A stretch of 64,000 nt of DNA from CAZAQV01 sp964487255 (GTDB lineage Bacteria; Myxococcota_A; Polyangia; Polyangiales; CAZAQV01). This document shows positions 16,817 to 26,433 of the stretch, in pieces. The position numbers were made by a program, and so were the translations under genes. The DNA lies in the NCBI GenBank assembly GCA_964487255.1, contig CAZAQV010000026.1:1-64000 (forward strand), in the 5' to 3' direction. Each line of letters opens with the position of its first letter. The first letter of the stretch is position 1. The notes beneath the pieces are model-generated. The model did no database searches. It was not told where the DNA came from and saw only the letters and a list, made by a program, of their open reading frames with translations.

Positions 16817-19800
16817 TCAGAGCTTGATTTTGGTCTTGGATGTGGAGATCAGGCCCATCGCATCAATCTTGGTTCCGGACTCAAAACCTAGGGTCCGGGC
16901 CAAGAAGACCTCGTGCTTGCCTGTCTCGGGCACGTAGTGGAGGAAAACTGCGGGTCGGAGGCTCAGTGCTGATTCATCCGGACGAACGAGGTACGCCCAG
17001 GGCTCGGCAAGCTTGTTCGTGACTCGAACGTCCTCAACGCGAAACCTCTCAGCATCGCCCATGTGGAGCCGTACTTGGTATGAGTACGTTCCGTCATCGT
17101 GGGCATCCAGCATCTTGTCGCGCGAGACCATTCGAACGCTTCGAAGCGGCTTCAGACCGACGAGCAAACGCTTCCATGCGTCGTTCATCGGTTTTTCGTG
17201 CACGATGACCTGTTGTTCAGAAGCCTTCACACCGTGGCCGAACACGTTTCGTTGGGGAACAACGTCTGCTTCAAGCTCTCGGGCGATCTTCGATGGCTTG
17301 TTTCTGTCATCGACGAAGCAACGTGCCGCGAGGACGACGGGATCGTCCGAGTCTTTGGGCAATAGCTTGGCGAGTGCCACAGCGTAGCGAAGCCAGGTGC
17401 CCATTGAGATGGGCTTGCCCAGGTCGTCGCCAAAGACCTTCAGCACCTCGGGAGATGGGCTCCCACCATTGTCATCGATAAGCCACGCAAGTGCACAGGA
17501 GGCTGTGAATGCGATGGCGCGTTCGATCCCATCGATGCGGGTTACTACGCGCAGAGAACCGGTCGTCTGAGAAGCGACAAGGCTGTCAAAGACAGCGATT
17601 GGGAAGGGCATTTCCGCTGATGGCGCAATCGACCCCTCAGCACCAGCTCCGGCAGGATGCTCACTGGGTGCGATTGAGTCACCGTGCTGCTCTTCGGGAA
17701 GACCAGCCGTGACATTGATCCCGAGTTGCTTCGCTTGGTCGAGAACGTTCTCTGTGGCCCGCTTCTGACCATCAGGCGGATAGTCGTACTTACCAAGCAG
17801 CCTCTTGACCAAGGAACGAAGCTTCGCCTGTACACTTCGTTTCTGTGTCCAGTCGATCGTCGCGTTCTTGCGTACAAGGCCCGTGAGCTCGTGCGCCATC
17901 GCGGCCAGAACCTTGTCTCCGAGCACGTCACGAGCGCTCTCATTTTCAGCAAGCGCATCATAGAAGGCCACTTCTTCTCTCGTGAGTCCGAGTGCCTCCG
18001 CGCGCTTCTCGTCCTCTCGGAACTTTCGAGCAAGTTCGAGTAGCTGCTGGATGACTTCCGTCGTTTCGATCGAGCGGTTGAGGTAGCGTTGAATCGCTTG
18101 TTCGAGCAGCTCCTCGAAAGAGCGTGCCTGCACGAGACTCGTGCGTTTCTTCGCGCGAATCTTGTCTCGAAGGATGCGCTCCAGGATCGCAGCAGCAAGG
18201 TTCTTGTGCTCCATGCCTTGGACTTCGAGCAGAAACTCCTCGCTCAAGATCGAGATGTCGGGGCGCTCGATGCCTGCTGCGCTGTAGATGTCGATGACCT
18301 CTTCGCTGATCACCGCGTTGGCTACGATTTGACGCACAGCATGGCCCAAATCGGACATAGGCCGTTTGCGACCCGGACTCAGCTTCACGAGGCCAGCCTT
18401 CACCGCCTGAAAGAAGACAATCTCCAGCTTGTTCTCGTCATAAGCTGTCGTGGATGAAACGATTGCAGACGCCTTCGTAAGTTCGGTGACGGTCTTGAGG
18501 TACTTCTCGTATCCATCGAGCTGTTTGGTTTTGCCCTTGCCGGTTGAGCCCGTGCGTTGTTTGAGGATGTGCTCCCTTGCTGCCGGAAGTAGACTGAGCC
18601 GCACGCTCGCGTCTTCGCCAAAGAAAGGCGTGTAGTCAAAGCCGTGAAATAGGTCGCGGCAGACTTCGAGCTTCTCCAGCATGATGTCGATTGCTTGCTC
18701 TTGCTGGCTCGCTGCATCGCCGTGTCCACCACTTCGCGTGTAGGTGGCCATTGCGTCTTTGAGGTGAGTTCCGAGGCCGATGTAATCAACAACCAGCCCA
18801 CCCGGTTTGTCCCCGAAGACCCGATTCACCCGCGTGATGGCCTGCATGAGGTTGTGACCTTGCATCGGCTTGTCCACGTAGAGCGTGTGCATGCACGGGG
18901 CATCGAAGCCCGTGAGCCACATGTCTCGAACAATCACGATGTTGAGTTGGTCCTCGGGGTCCTTGAAGCGCTCAGCAAGAAACTGTCTTCGTGTCTTGCT
19001 ACGGGCGTGTTTCGCGATTTCGGGCACATCGCTGCTCGAACCCGTCATGACAACCTTGATCTTGCCGTCGTCGTCATCGTCCGAATGCCACTCGGGACGA
19101 AGGCGAACAATCTGCTCATACATCGCCGCGCAGATACGACGGCTCATACACACGATGAGCGCTTTGCCGCCCTCCATGGCCTCGTTGCGCTTGTCGAAAT
19201 GAGCAAGGAGGTCTTCGGCCACCAATGCGACGCGTTTGTCTGCACCAACGACTTTCTCCAAGGATGACCAGTGCGTCTTGAGGCCTTCCTTGACGGTGTC
19301 TTCTTCACCTTCGGTGACTTCTTCAAACTGAGCATCGAGTAGCGGTCGAGCGTCCTCGTCGAGTTCAATCTTTGCGAGCCTGTTCTCGTAGTAAACAGGG
19401 ATGGTCGCTCCATCCTCGACCGCACGCTGAATATCGTAAACGGAGATATATTCGCCGAAGACGGCGATCGTGCTCTTGTCTGCAAGTTCGATCGGGGTTC
19501 CGGTGAAGCCGACGAAAGATGCGTTCGGCACCGCGTCACGCATGTGCTTCGCAAAACCGTAGCCGAGTGCTCCTGTGCTGGTGTTTACCTTCGCCTCGAA
19601 ACCGTACTGGCTTCGGTGTGCTTCGTCCGCGAGCACAATGATGTTTCGTCTCTCTGACAGAGGAGGCGCTGGCTCTCCATCGGGTGGCAGGAACTTCTGT
19701 ACCGTCGTGAAGTACACTCCCCCGGAAGTGGTACGCAGAAGCTCGCGTAAGTGTTCTCGACCTTCTGCACGTACGGGCGTTTGGCGGAGCAATACTTCTG

Positions 19801-20878
19801 AGCCAGAAAAGGTAGAGAAGAGCTGTTCGTCGAGGTCGTTCCGGTCCGTCAGAACGACAACTGTGGGATTTTGAAGCTGAGGATGCGAGACGAGCTTCCC
19901 TGCATAGAAGAGCATCGTGAGGCTCTTGCCGGAGCCCTGTGTGTGCCAGACCACCCCGATGCGCTTGTCTCCTTCGGGACTGGAAGCACGAAGCGTCTGC
20001 TTCATGGTTTCACGCACGGCATGAAACTGGTGGTATGCCGCGAGCTTCTTGATGAGCTTTCCTTGGGCTTCAGTGAAGGTGACGAAGTTGGTCACCAAAT
20101 CCAAGAAGCGGTCCTTTTCGAAGATGCCTTCAATCAAGGCCTGGAGGCGCTCGCCGCTATCGAGCACTTCGTCTTTCTCGGACGGCACTCGCATATCTTT
20201 CTCGTTCTCGACTGCGCGCCACGGTACGAAGCGGTCTTCGCCTGCGGTAAGTGAACCCACTCGGCTCAGCACGTCATCGGATGCGACGAGCACTTGGTTC
20301 GTGTGGAATAGGGAGGGGATCTCTCGCTTGTAGTTCTGAAGCTGCTGATAGGCGTGCCAAACGTCGGCGTCTTCATCGGTGGGGTTCTTCAGCTCGATCA
20401 CAGCAAGCGGAAGACCATTGACCCAGACGACAAGGTCCGGAATCCGCGTTTGTCCGTTCCCCCCTGCGCGATCGACAACCTTGACTTGGTTCGTGACAAC
20501 GAAGTTGTTCTCTTCGGGGGACTCGGCTTCGAAGAGCCGAATGCGAACACCGCCGATGGTGCCGTCTTTGCGAGCGACCTCGACTTCGACGCCGTCGGTC
20601 CACATGCGGTGAAAGTCGAAGTTATTCTGCACGAGCGTAGGGGCATCGGCCCGCTTGATGCGACGGATAGCCTCATCGATAGCCTCAATCGGCGCATCAC
20701 GGTTTAGGTGCTCCAGCGCTTGCCGAAGGCGCCCTTCGAGGATCACCTCGTTGTAGGTCTCTCTCTCTCCGTAGCCACTCTCCGGCTCAAGGTTGTCGCT
20801 CTCGATCACCTCGTACCCAAGGTCCGCAAACCACCTCAGACACGCCTCCTCCAAATCCGACTCATAGAGCTTATTCAT
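16817..20878 (-). CDS. hsdR: Type I restriction enzyme R subunit
   Basis: 1353 aa starting at the ATG inside ATGAATAA, an 8-nt overlap with the AbiC gene (an upstream in-frame start at 20959 would lie deep in that gene). N-terminal PD-(D/E)xK nuclease: PDLVVW (D148) and VIELKNP (E162-x-K164). Two RecA-like motor domains follow: Walker A TQGSGKS (315-319) and DEAH (418-421), then the motif VGFTGTPIEL, motif VI region and a long helical C-terminus that docks on the methylase. It translocates and cleaves DNA as part of the R2M2S complex. All catalytic motifs are intact. Confidence 0.96.
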   Translation of the reverse strand: MNKLYESDLEEACLRWFADLGYEVIESDNLEPESGYGERETYNEVILEGRLRQALEHLNRDAPIEAIDEAIRRIKRADAPTLVQNNFDFHRMWTDGVEVEVARKDGTIGGVRIRLFEAESPEENNFVVTNQVKVVDRAGGNGQTRIPDLVVWVNGLPLAVIELKNPTDEDADVWHAYQQLQNYKREIPSLFHTNQVLVASDDVLSRVGSLTAGEDRFVPWRAVENEKDMRVPSEKDEVLDSGERLQALIEGIFEKDRFLDLVTNFVTFTEAQGKLIKKLAAYHQFHAVRETMKQTLRASSPEGDKRIGVVWHTQGSGKSLTMLFYAGKLVSHPQLQNPTVVVLTDRNDLDEQLFSTFSGSEVLLRQTPVRAEGREHLRELLRTTSGGVYFTTVQKFLPPDGEPAPPLSERRNIIVLADEAHRSQYGFEAKVNTSTGALGYGFAKHMRDAVPNASFVGFTGTPIELADKSTIAVFGEYISVYDIQRAVEDGATIPVYYENRLAKIELDEDARPLLDAQFEEVTEGEEDTVKEGLKTHWSSLEKVVGADKRVALVAEDLLAHFDKRNEAMEGGKALIVCMSRRICAAMYEQIVRLRPEWHSDDDDDGKIKVVMTGSSSDVPEIAKHARSKTRRQFLAERFKDPEDQLNIVIVRDMWLTGFDAPCMHTLYVDKPMQGHNLMQAITRVNRVFGDKPGGLVVDYIGLGTHLKDAMATYTRSGGHGDAASQQEQAIDIMLEKLEVCRDLFHGFDYTPFFGEDASVRLSLLPAAREHILKQRTGSTGKGKTKQLDGYEKYLKTVTELTKASAIVSSTTAYDENKLEIVFFQAVKAGLVKLSPGRKRPMSDLGHAVRQIVANAVISEEVIDIYSAAGIERPDISILSEEFLLEVQGMEHKNLAAAILERILRDKIRAKKRTSLVQARSFEELLEQAIQRYLNRSIETTEVIQQLLELARKFREDEKRAEALGLTREEVAFYDALAENESARDVLGDKVLAAMAHELTGLVRKNATIDWTQKRSVQAKLRSLVKRLLGKYDYPPDGQKRATENVLDQAKQLGINVTAGLPEEQHGDSIAPSEHPAGAGAEGSIAPSAEMPFPIAVFDSLVASQTTGSLRVVTRIDGIERAIAFTASCALAWLIDDNGGSPSPEVLKVFGDDLGKPISMGTWLRYAVALAKLLPKDSDDPVVLAARCFVDDRNKPSKIARELEADVVPQRNVFGHGVKASEQQVIVHEKPMNDAWKRLLVGLKPLRSVRMVSRDKMLDAHDDGTYSYQVRLHMGDAERFRVEDVRVTNKLAEPWAYLVRPDESALSLRPAVFLHYVPETGKHEVFLARTLGFESGTKIDAMGLISTSKTKIKL

Positions 20879-21671
20879 TCGCACCTCGAGGAAGCATGCC
20901 TTTGGCCTCTTGATAAAGATAAGATTCGACCAAGAAATACGAAACCGTCTTTGCTGCATTCACGACGAAGCGGGCGTGGTGCGGCGCCGGAACACGTTCC
21001 GAAGCATGGCCGTCCCCCATCTTATTTCGCACCGGTGCGATGCCTTCCACAACGAGCACCATCCCTTTGATCATCGTCTTGAAGTGCACATCCAAGTCTT
21101 CTCGCTCTTCGTCAATTCGAAGGAGCTTTCTTACCACCGTGAACTGCCCTTGGAGCGTCCGCTCGTGGTCTCCACGCCGACCCTTCCGTCTCGTTTCTAT
21201 CTCAACCATCACAGCTTCTAAAAGCGTTCTCGCTTTTGTGACAGCGCCTTCCCAGTCACCGTCGGCGAGCGCCCTGTCAGCCAACGCAGCCTTTTCCGAT
21301 GCGTAGCTCAAACTTATGACATCAGTGTTGTAATCAACAGGGCCGGCGATGTTGGATCCAGCCAACCGCGCAACGGTCTGTTTGTAGCGCTTCAGGTGGG
21401 TCGACTCGTTGTCTTCTTCCCGCTCGCCACGCATCTGCAAGAGGCCATCAAGCACCTGAGCAATCTTCGCTGCGTCGGCGTTCGCAAGGAAGTCACGCAT
21501 CCGAGTTGCCTTCGAGCCGTCAGGGTGGTCCTCGTGCAGATCGATACCGTAGTCCGCAAAGAACAGTTCCATCGTGCGATGACTGAGGTCGAGTAGATAT
21601 CCGCTGCCCATTTCAAGAATCTCCTCGATCGACACCATCTCAATGCTGGAGATCAACGGCTTCTTCACCAC
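20871..21671 (-). CDS. AbiC-terminal-domain protein in the hsd operon
   Basis: 266 aa. The C-terminal half (about 140-255) matches the abortive-infection C-terminus (Abi_C) pattern: a helix KARTLLEAVMVEIETR, later GIAPVRNKMGDGH and a final helix with HARFVVNAAKTVSYFLVES. RNKMGDGH resembles the RN..H motif of HEPN-like folds. The N-terminus is helical and unassigned. It overlaps hsdR by 8 nt and the upstream HEPN gene by 1 nt. Likely an anti-phage suicide module expressed with the restriction enzyme. Confidence 0.75.
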   Translation of the reverse strand: MVKKPLISSIEMVSIEEILEMGSGYLLDLSHRTMELFFADYGIDLHEDHPDGSKATRMRDFLANADAAKIAQVLDGLLQMRGEREEDNESTHLKRYKQTVARLAGSNIAGPVDYNTDVISLSYASEKAALADRALADGDWEGAVTKARTLLEAVMVEIETRRKGRRGDHERTLQGQFTVVRKLLRIDEEREDLDVHFKTMIKGMVLVVEGIAPVRNKMGDGHASERVPAPHHARFVVNAAKTVSYFLVESYLYQEAKGMLPRGANE

Positions 21672-23257
21672 TACCCCGCTCCGAGCTCATCAGCGCCATT
21701 TCGACCCCGAATATCATCATGGTCCGGCACGCCGATAGTTCCAATCGGACCTTGCACCTTACTCCTCAACTTTCGTTCGTTTTGAGCAATTGCGAAGACG
21801 AGCATCTGTATTGCAGATCGAGCCACGCGCAATGCCCGAAGACTCTCACAGTAGAAACTGTTGTACGACTGGTGCTCGATTCCCTCTGCATGTCGGCAAT
21901 CAGCTGGTTCGCAAATGTCGTGAAGAACGATAAAGCGGTGCGTTCCCGTGTTTCGCAGGTCCTTCTGACTTCGTAGTATCCCCTTCTCGCTGAAGTAGTC
22001 GTCCGCAAGCTCAACCAACCCGTAGAGTGCTCGAACCCCGCCCTCGATCACCTCTTTCGTTCTCGGGCTAACCGCGCGCGGGACTCCTTTCTTCGACCGC
22101 TTAACTCGCCACATTCTGTCAAAGTGGAGACTTGACGCATCAAGCCCGAGTTCGAAGTAGTAATTTGCGGTCACGCCGACTTTGTCCAAGATGTCTAAGG
22201 CAGAGCGCTGAGCAAGAACAACAGCAGAGGCGTCTGGTCCATATTTAGCAAAGTCGAGGGTGTCTGCGAAGCGTCCGGTCGATGGCCAGTCCGCTGCTTG
22301 GCTCGTACGCCAAATCAGATCGCGAGCAAGAATAAACTCCGCTTTCAATGTATTGAACATCGCATAGATAGGCGGTGGCATACCCGCACCACTTTCACCT
22401 ACCGACTGAAGGATTCCAGGTAACATTAGCCAATCAATCTTGCCCAACTCAGGGTCCACAAGCTCTACAGCCGGAGCAAGTGTCAGACGCTCCCGTTCTA
22501 CCCACTGAATGAACGGGTCATTATGCTCTGAGCGTGTTGGAGTAGCCCCCAACTTCGCGGCAACGCCAGCGAGGGTCTCAGCAGCCCCCTCGCCTGCGAG
22601 CTCGCGTGTTCGCTCCTTGTTGTCGCTCGCTATCTTGGCCATCAGCCCGGCCTCTTGACGAGTCAGGTCAGAACCATTGCCGTAGTCAAACAACCAAAGC
22701 AGGTCCCGCGCCGCTGAACCCGCAGCCACTCCGTTCGTCGGGTCGATATCGAGTGCCGCAAGCAGCGCATCATGCGCTTCTGCAAGTCGAAAGCTGTGCG
22801 AGAGTTGGTTTCCCAGATTTGTCCAGGCTTGAGTGCGAAGGTCGCTCTGCACGTCTTTGCCTTCCGCCACCTGCCAATACAGCCGCCGCGCCTCAGCTCG
22901 CTCCTTTCGCGTTCTTTCCTGGTGGTCGAGCCAACCACCGTCGTTCGGCGGGAAACCGACCGTTCCAACAAGCGCGTTCGCGAGGTTGTACGTCACGTTC
23001 GCTGTTTGGCTGTGTTTGTAGACCTCCCGATACAATGCCAAGCCTTCCTCGATTGCTTTCCGATCTTGGATCGCACCACCACCGTCAACGAGAATTGCCG
23101 CTCGAACAAACATCGCCTTCAAAGGGTCGGACGAAGTCACCTCGATCTGTCGGGCTTGGCGAACGGCCTCTCGGGGGTCCCGATCCAGCATGCCCGAGAG
23201 TCGATGTCCAAGTGACTCTAGCTCGTTTTCCCCCGATATCGGTGTTTCGTCACTCAC
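21671..23257 (-). CDS. TPR-HEPN protein, LA2681-like
   Basis: 528 aa. Residues about 30-190 are TPR-like helices (VTYNLANALVG, AWTNLGNQLSHSFRLAEAHD). The C-terminal 300-500 are a HEPN domain with the ribonuclease signature R435-N436-x3-H440 (LRNTGTHRF), in the style of LA2681-like HEPN proteins. HEPN RNases commonly cut RNA when a partner senses attack. Overlaps of 4 nt with hsdS and 1 nt with the AbiC gene show a single transcript, which suggests that restriction failure could trigger this toxin. Confidence 0.75.
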   Translation of the reverse strand: MSDETPISGENELESLGHRLSGMLDRDPREAVRQARQIEVTSSDPLKAMFVRAAILVDGGGAIQDRKAIEEGLALYREVYKHSQTANVTYNLANALVGTVGFPPNDGGWLDHQERTRKERAEARRLYWQVAEGKDVQSDLRTQAWTNLGNQLSHSFRLAEAHDALLAALDIDPTNGVAAGSAARDLLWLFDYGNGSDLTRQEAGLMAKIASDNKERTRELAGEGAAETLAGVAAKLGATPTRSEHNDPFIQWVERERLTLAPAVELVDPELGKIDWLMLPGILQSVGESGAGMPPPIYAMFNTLKAEFILARDLIWRTSQAADWPSTGRFADTLDFAKYGPDASAVVLAQRSALDILDKVGVTANYYFELGLDASSLHFDRMWRVKRSKKGVPRAVSPRTKEVIEGGVRALYGLVELADDYFSEKGILRSQKDLRNTGTHRFIVLHDICEPADCRHAEGIEHQSYNSFYCESLRALRVARSAIQMLVFAIAQNERKLRSKVQGPIGTIGVPDHDDIRGRNGADELGAG

Positions 23258-24537
23258 ACCGCTACCCCTACGATGCGCGCCGCATCGCTAATCTCGAGAT
23301 CTCCCGAAAGTAGTTTCGGCAGCATCGTATCCCTGATCGCTTCCAGCGATTCTATTTGATGCTCGTTGCCTACACGCGCGCTCATCCAGGTCTTTGCATG
23401 TTCGGCGTAGGTCTGGAGAACCTGACCTGAGGGAACCACGACTTCCTGAGCGTAGACCGAGTTCCGGTTGACGCCTGGTACAGCAGAGTCAGCAGCGAGT
23501 CCGAGAATATCGATTCTTCGGAGCGTCTCGTATGCCCACTCCATGGGAAGCGAGTTGTTTCGAACCACCGCGTAGAAGACGGTATCGATCGGGAAGAAGG
23601 CGACGTTCGACCACCGTACCGACCCTACCGTGCCTTTCCGACCAACAATTATTCCAGGACCGGACACGAGTGATGTCTCGTGAAAACCACTTATGCCCCC
23701 GCTTCCGTATACGGGCACGGAGCCAGGTCTGCGTTTTCCCTTGGGCAAACTCTTCCCGTATGCCAGCTCAAGGACTTCTCCAATGGATGTTGTGCTCCAC
23801 TCTTTCGGAATCGGACCCAGCTCGGAGTCTTCGAAGCTGTCGGGGAAGAGGGCGGCGGTGGCATCGTCCATGCCGAAGGGCTTTTCGCCGCGTGCTTTGG
23901 CATGGACGGGGTCGAAATCGACAAACCAACTCTTGAACAGCGCCCGCGCCATCTGCTCCAGCGTCTCGTTCATCTTCCGGTTCAACTCAATCTTGTCGTC
24001 GATTGTCCCCAAGATGTGTGCGATGGCTTCTTGCGTCGAGAGAGGCGGCAGAAGGAGTGGTGCGCGTTTGATCTGGCTGGCGCTGAGGTTCGCTTGACCT
24101 CCGGAACTCGTCGCAATTGCGATGAACTCGTCCTGGTACGGATCCGCGGCAAGAAGGTAGGCGAAGAATCGCGGGCACACCGCGTCACTACGAAGCGGCC
24201 GCAAGATGCCGACTCGCTGATTAACCAGGAAAGGCTGCTCAAGACCGAAATAGGCGACCTTTCCCACCCACGTGTGCCGTGAGCCGTCGAAGCGATTTCC
24301 GGACATCGTAATCAGAAGATCCGTGTTCCGAGCCACTTGGTCAGGCCGTGTTGCGAGGAAGGAATCAGGAACGTATTCGAGTTTAGAGAAATCGAGTTGA
24401 CCTGCCTTTACGTTCTTGATCTTGATTACCGGTACTCCGGCTCTTGCGAAGTCGGAAGACTTGAACGAATAGCCTCCCGTAAGCTCGAAGACGTCTCCAA
24501 CGACGCCCGTCTGCCAATTCGCGTGATTATCTAGCAA
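23254..24537 (-). CDS. hsdS: Type I restriction specificity subunit
   Basis: 427 aa from TTG 24537; the ATG at 24618 would push 92 nt into hsdM, while TTG gives an 11-nt overlap and has AAGGAA just upstream. Two target-recognition domains (about 10-165 and 250-375) are separated by the conserved helical spacer (NRKMNETLEQMARALFKSWF) and followed by the second spacer ending IRDTMLPKLLSGDLEIS. Each TRD reads one half of a bipartite DNA site. The site cannot be read from sequence. Confidence 0.93.
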   Translation of the reverse strand: MLDNHANWQTGVVGDVFELTGGYSFKSSDFARAGVPVIKIKNVKAGQLDFSKLEYVPDSFLATRPDQVARNTDLLITMSGNRFDGSRHTWVGKVAYFGLEQPFLVNQRVGILRPLRSDAVCPRFFAYLLAADPYQDEFIAIATSSGGQANLSASQIKRAPLLLPPLSTQEAIAHILGTIDDKIELNRKMNETLEQMARALFKSWFVDFDPVHAKARGEKPFGMDDATAALFPDSFEDSELGPIPKEWSTTSIGEVLELAYGKSLPKGKRRPGSVPVYGSGGISGFHETSLVSGPGIIVGRKGTVGSVRWSNVAFFPIDTVFYAVVRNNSLPMEWAYETLRRIDILGLAADSAVPGVNRNSVYAQEVVVPSGQVLQTYAEHAKTWMSARVGNEHQIESLEAIRDTMLPKLLSGDLEISDAARIVGVAV

Positions 24538-26278
24538 AGCCGAGTTCCTTGAGGTTGTGGCGGATGGTTTGTTCGAGACGGGCGGATTCTTTGAATTGGG
24601 CGTCGAGTTGGGAGACAAGGCGCTTCATCTTCTGCTCGAAGGGTTCGCCATCGTCTTCGACCTCTTCTGCGCCAACATAGCGACCAGGTGTGAGCACGAA
24701 CTGGTGCTTCTCGATCTCTTCGAGTGAAGCACTCTTGCAGAAGCCAGCGACGTCTTTGTATTCGCCTGCTTCCGTTTCGCCGCGCCAAGCGTGGTACGTG
24801 TTGGCAATGCGGTTGATTTCGTCATCGCTAAGCTCGCGATGCGTGCGGTCCACTAAGGTTCCGAGCTTTCGCGCGTCAATAAAGAGCGTCTCTTTCTCAT
24901 GTTTGCGATACCGAGGGTCCGACTTCGTACGAGCGAGGATCCATAGGCATGCCGGAATCTGCGTGCTGTAGAAGAGCTGCCCCGGCAGCGCGACCATGCA
25001 GTCCACCAAATCAGCCTCGACCATCGCCTTGCGGATTTCACCTTCACCAGACTGCTGCGAACTCATCGACCCGTTCGCGAGCACCACACCAGCAATGCCC
25101 TTCGGTGTCAGGTGAGCCACGATGTGCTGTAGCCACGCGTAGTTCGCATTGCCTTTTGGCGGCACACCGTACTTCCACCGTGCATCCTCGCGGAGTTGTT
25201 CGCCACCCCAGTCGCTGATGTTGAACGGTGGGTTTGCGAGAACAAAGTCCGCCTTGAGCCCACGGTGTTTGTTGTCGTGAAACGTGTCGCCCCACTGCGG
25301 CCCGAGGTTCGCTTCGATGCCTCGGATCGCGAGGTTCATCTTGCACAGGCGCCAAGTTGTCGCGTTCCATTCCTGGCCGAAGACAGAGATGTCGCCGAGC
25401 TGCCCGCCGTGGTTCTCCAAGAACTTCTCGCTCTGCACGAACATGCCACCAGAGCCACAGCAGGGATCATACACACGCCCCTTGTAGGGCTCGATCATCT
25501 CGACCAGCGTTCGCACCACCGAGTCTGGCGTATAGAACTCGCCTCCGCCCTTGCCCTCTTGCGATGCGAACTGACTGAGGAAGTATTCGTAAACCCTTCC
25601 GAGTACGTCGCGGCTTCCGTGCCCCTCTTCGCGAAGCTCCACGTCCGAAAGCAGATCGATCAACTCGCCCAATCGACGCTTGTCCAGTTGCGGCCGGGCA
25701 TATTGGTTCGGCAGCGTGCCCTTTAGCGACGTGTTCTCTCTTTCGATGGCCTCCATGGCCTTGTCGATCAGCACCCCGATATCGGGGCTCTTCGCCTCGG
25801 ACTGCAGCTTCGGCCAACGAGCAGACTCGGGAACCCAAAAGATACTGAAGCGCTCGTACTCGTCTCGGTCTTCCGGGTCGATGTACTCTGTCGTCTTTTG
25901 CTCCTCGACAAGCTCAAGCCTGCGTTGCTCAAACGAGTCGGAAATGTACTTGAGGAAGATGAGCCCAAGCACGACATGCTTGTACTCCGCAGCGTCCATG
26001 CTTCCACGAAGCTTGTCTGCCGCCTCCCACATCTTCTGCTCGAAGCCCAGGACGGCGTTCGAGCGTTGCTTCCCATTCGCCTTAGGTCCAGGTGCAGCGT
26101 CGCTACCGGCTGCTAACGCCTCTTGCAGTGCCTTGAGCTGCTCCTCGTCAGGCTCTGCCTTCCCCTTCTCCCACTGCGAGATCTGTGCGGCACTCACACC
26201 AAGCTTTGATGCCAGTGTCTTCTGGGTAACCTTCTGCTTTTTGCGTTCGGCTTTTAGCCACTGGCTTGTTTCGCTCAT
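24527..26278 (-). CDS. hsdM: Type I methylase M subunit with N-terminal HTH
   Basis: 583 aa from ATG 26278, which has AGGAACGAAAGAG upstream; longer starts to 26359 are open but unsupported. Residues 1-52 form an XRE-type HTH (VTQKTLASKLGVSAAQISQW), not found in most HsdM. Then the N-terminal helical HsdM domain (75-215) and the SAM-dependent N6-adenine methylase domain with DPCCGSGG (271-278) and catalytic NPPF (349-352). The HTH could let the methylase repress its own promoter. First gene of the leftward operon, divergent from the sigma-like gene. Confidence 0.95.
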   Translation of the reverse strand: MSETSQWLKAERKKQKVTQKTLASKLGVSAAQISQWEKGKAEPDEEQLKALQEALAAGSDAAPGPKANGKQRSNAVLGFEQKMWEAADKLRGSMDAAEYKHVVLGLIFLKYISDSFEQRRLELVEEQKTTEYIDPEDRDEYERFSIFWVPESARWPKLQSEAKSPDIGVLIDKAMEAIERENTSLKGTLPNQYARPQLDKRRLGELIDLLSDVELREEGHGSRDVLGRVYEYFLSQFASQEGKGGGEFYTPDSVVRTLVEMIEPYKGRVYDPCCGSGGMFVQSEKFLENHGGQLGDISVFGQEWNATTWRLCKMNLAIRGIEANLGPQWGDTFHDNKHRGLKADFVLANPPFNISDWGGEQLREDARWKYGVPPKGNANYAWLQHIVAHLTPKGIAGVVLANGSMSSQQSGEGEIRKAMVEADLVDCMVALPGQLFYSTQIPACLWILARTKSDPRYRKHEKETLFIDARKLGTLVDRTHRELSDDEINRIANTYHAWRGETEAGEYKDVAGFCKSASLEEIEKHQFVLTPGRYVGAEEVEDDGEPFEQKMKRLVSQLDAQFKESARLEQTIRHNLKELGFAR

Positions 26279-26433
26279 CTCTTTCGTTCCTCGCATCGAA
26301 ACATCGTCATCTGCCCCATAGACGCAAATGAGGGCGCGGATCTGACACTTGCTCAGCACGCGCCTGTTTTCGCGGAGAATCTACAATAAATCTCGCGGCA
26401 AATCAGCCGATCGCGTGTACACTCAGCCGCGCC
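26279..26433. promoter_or_regulatory. Divergent intergenic region, hsdM / sigma operon
   Basis: 155 bp separating the leftward restriction operon and the rightward sigma-NYN-S16-FHA operon, so it must hold both promoters. A -10-like TACACT (26418-26423) lies 10 bp before the sigma-like start without a clear -35. The HTH on HsdM and the sigma-like protein itself are candidate regulators of this segment. Confidence 0.4.
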
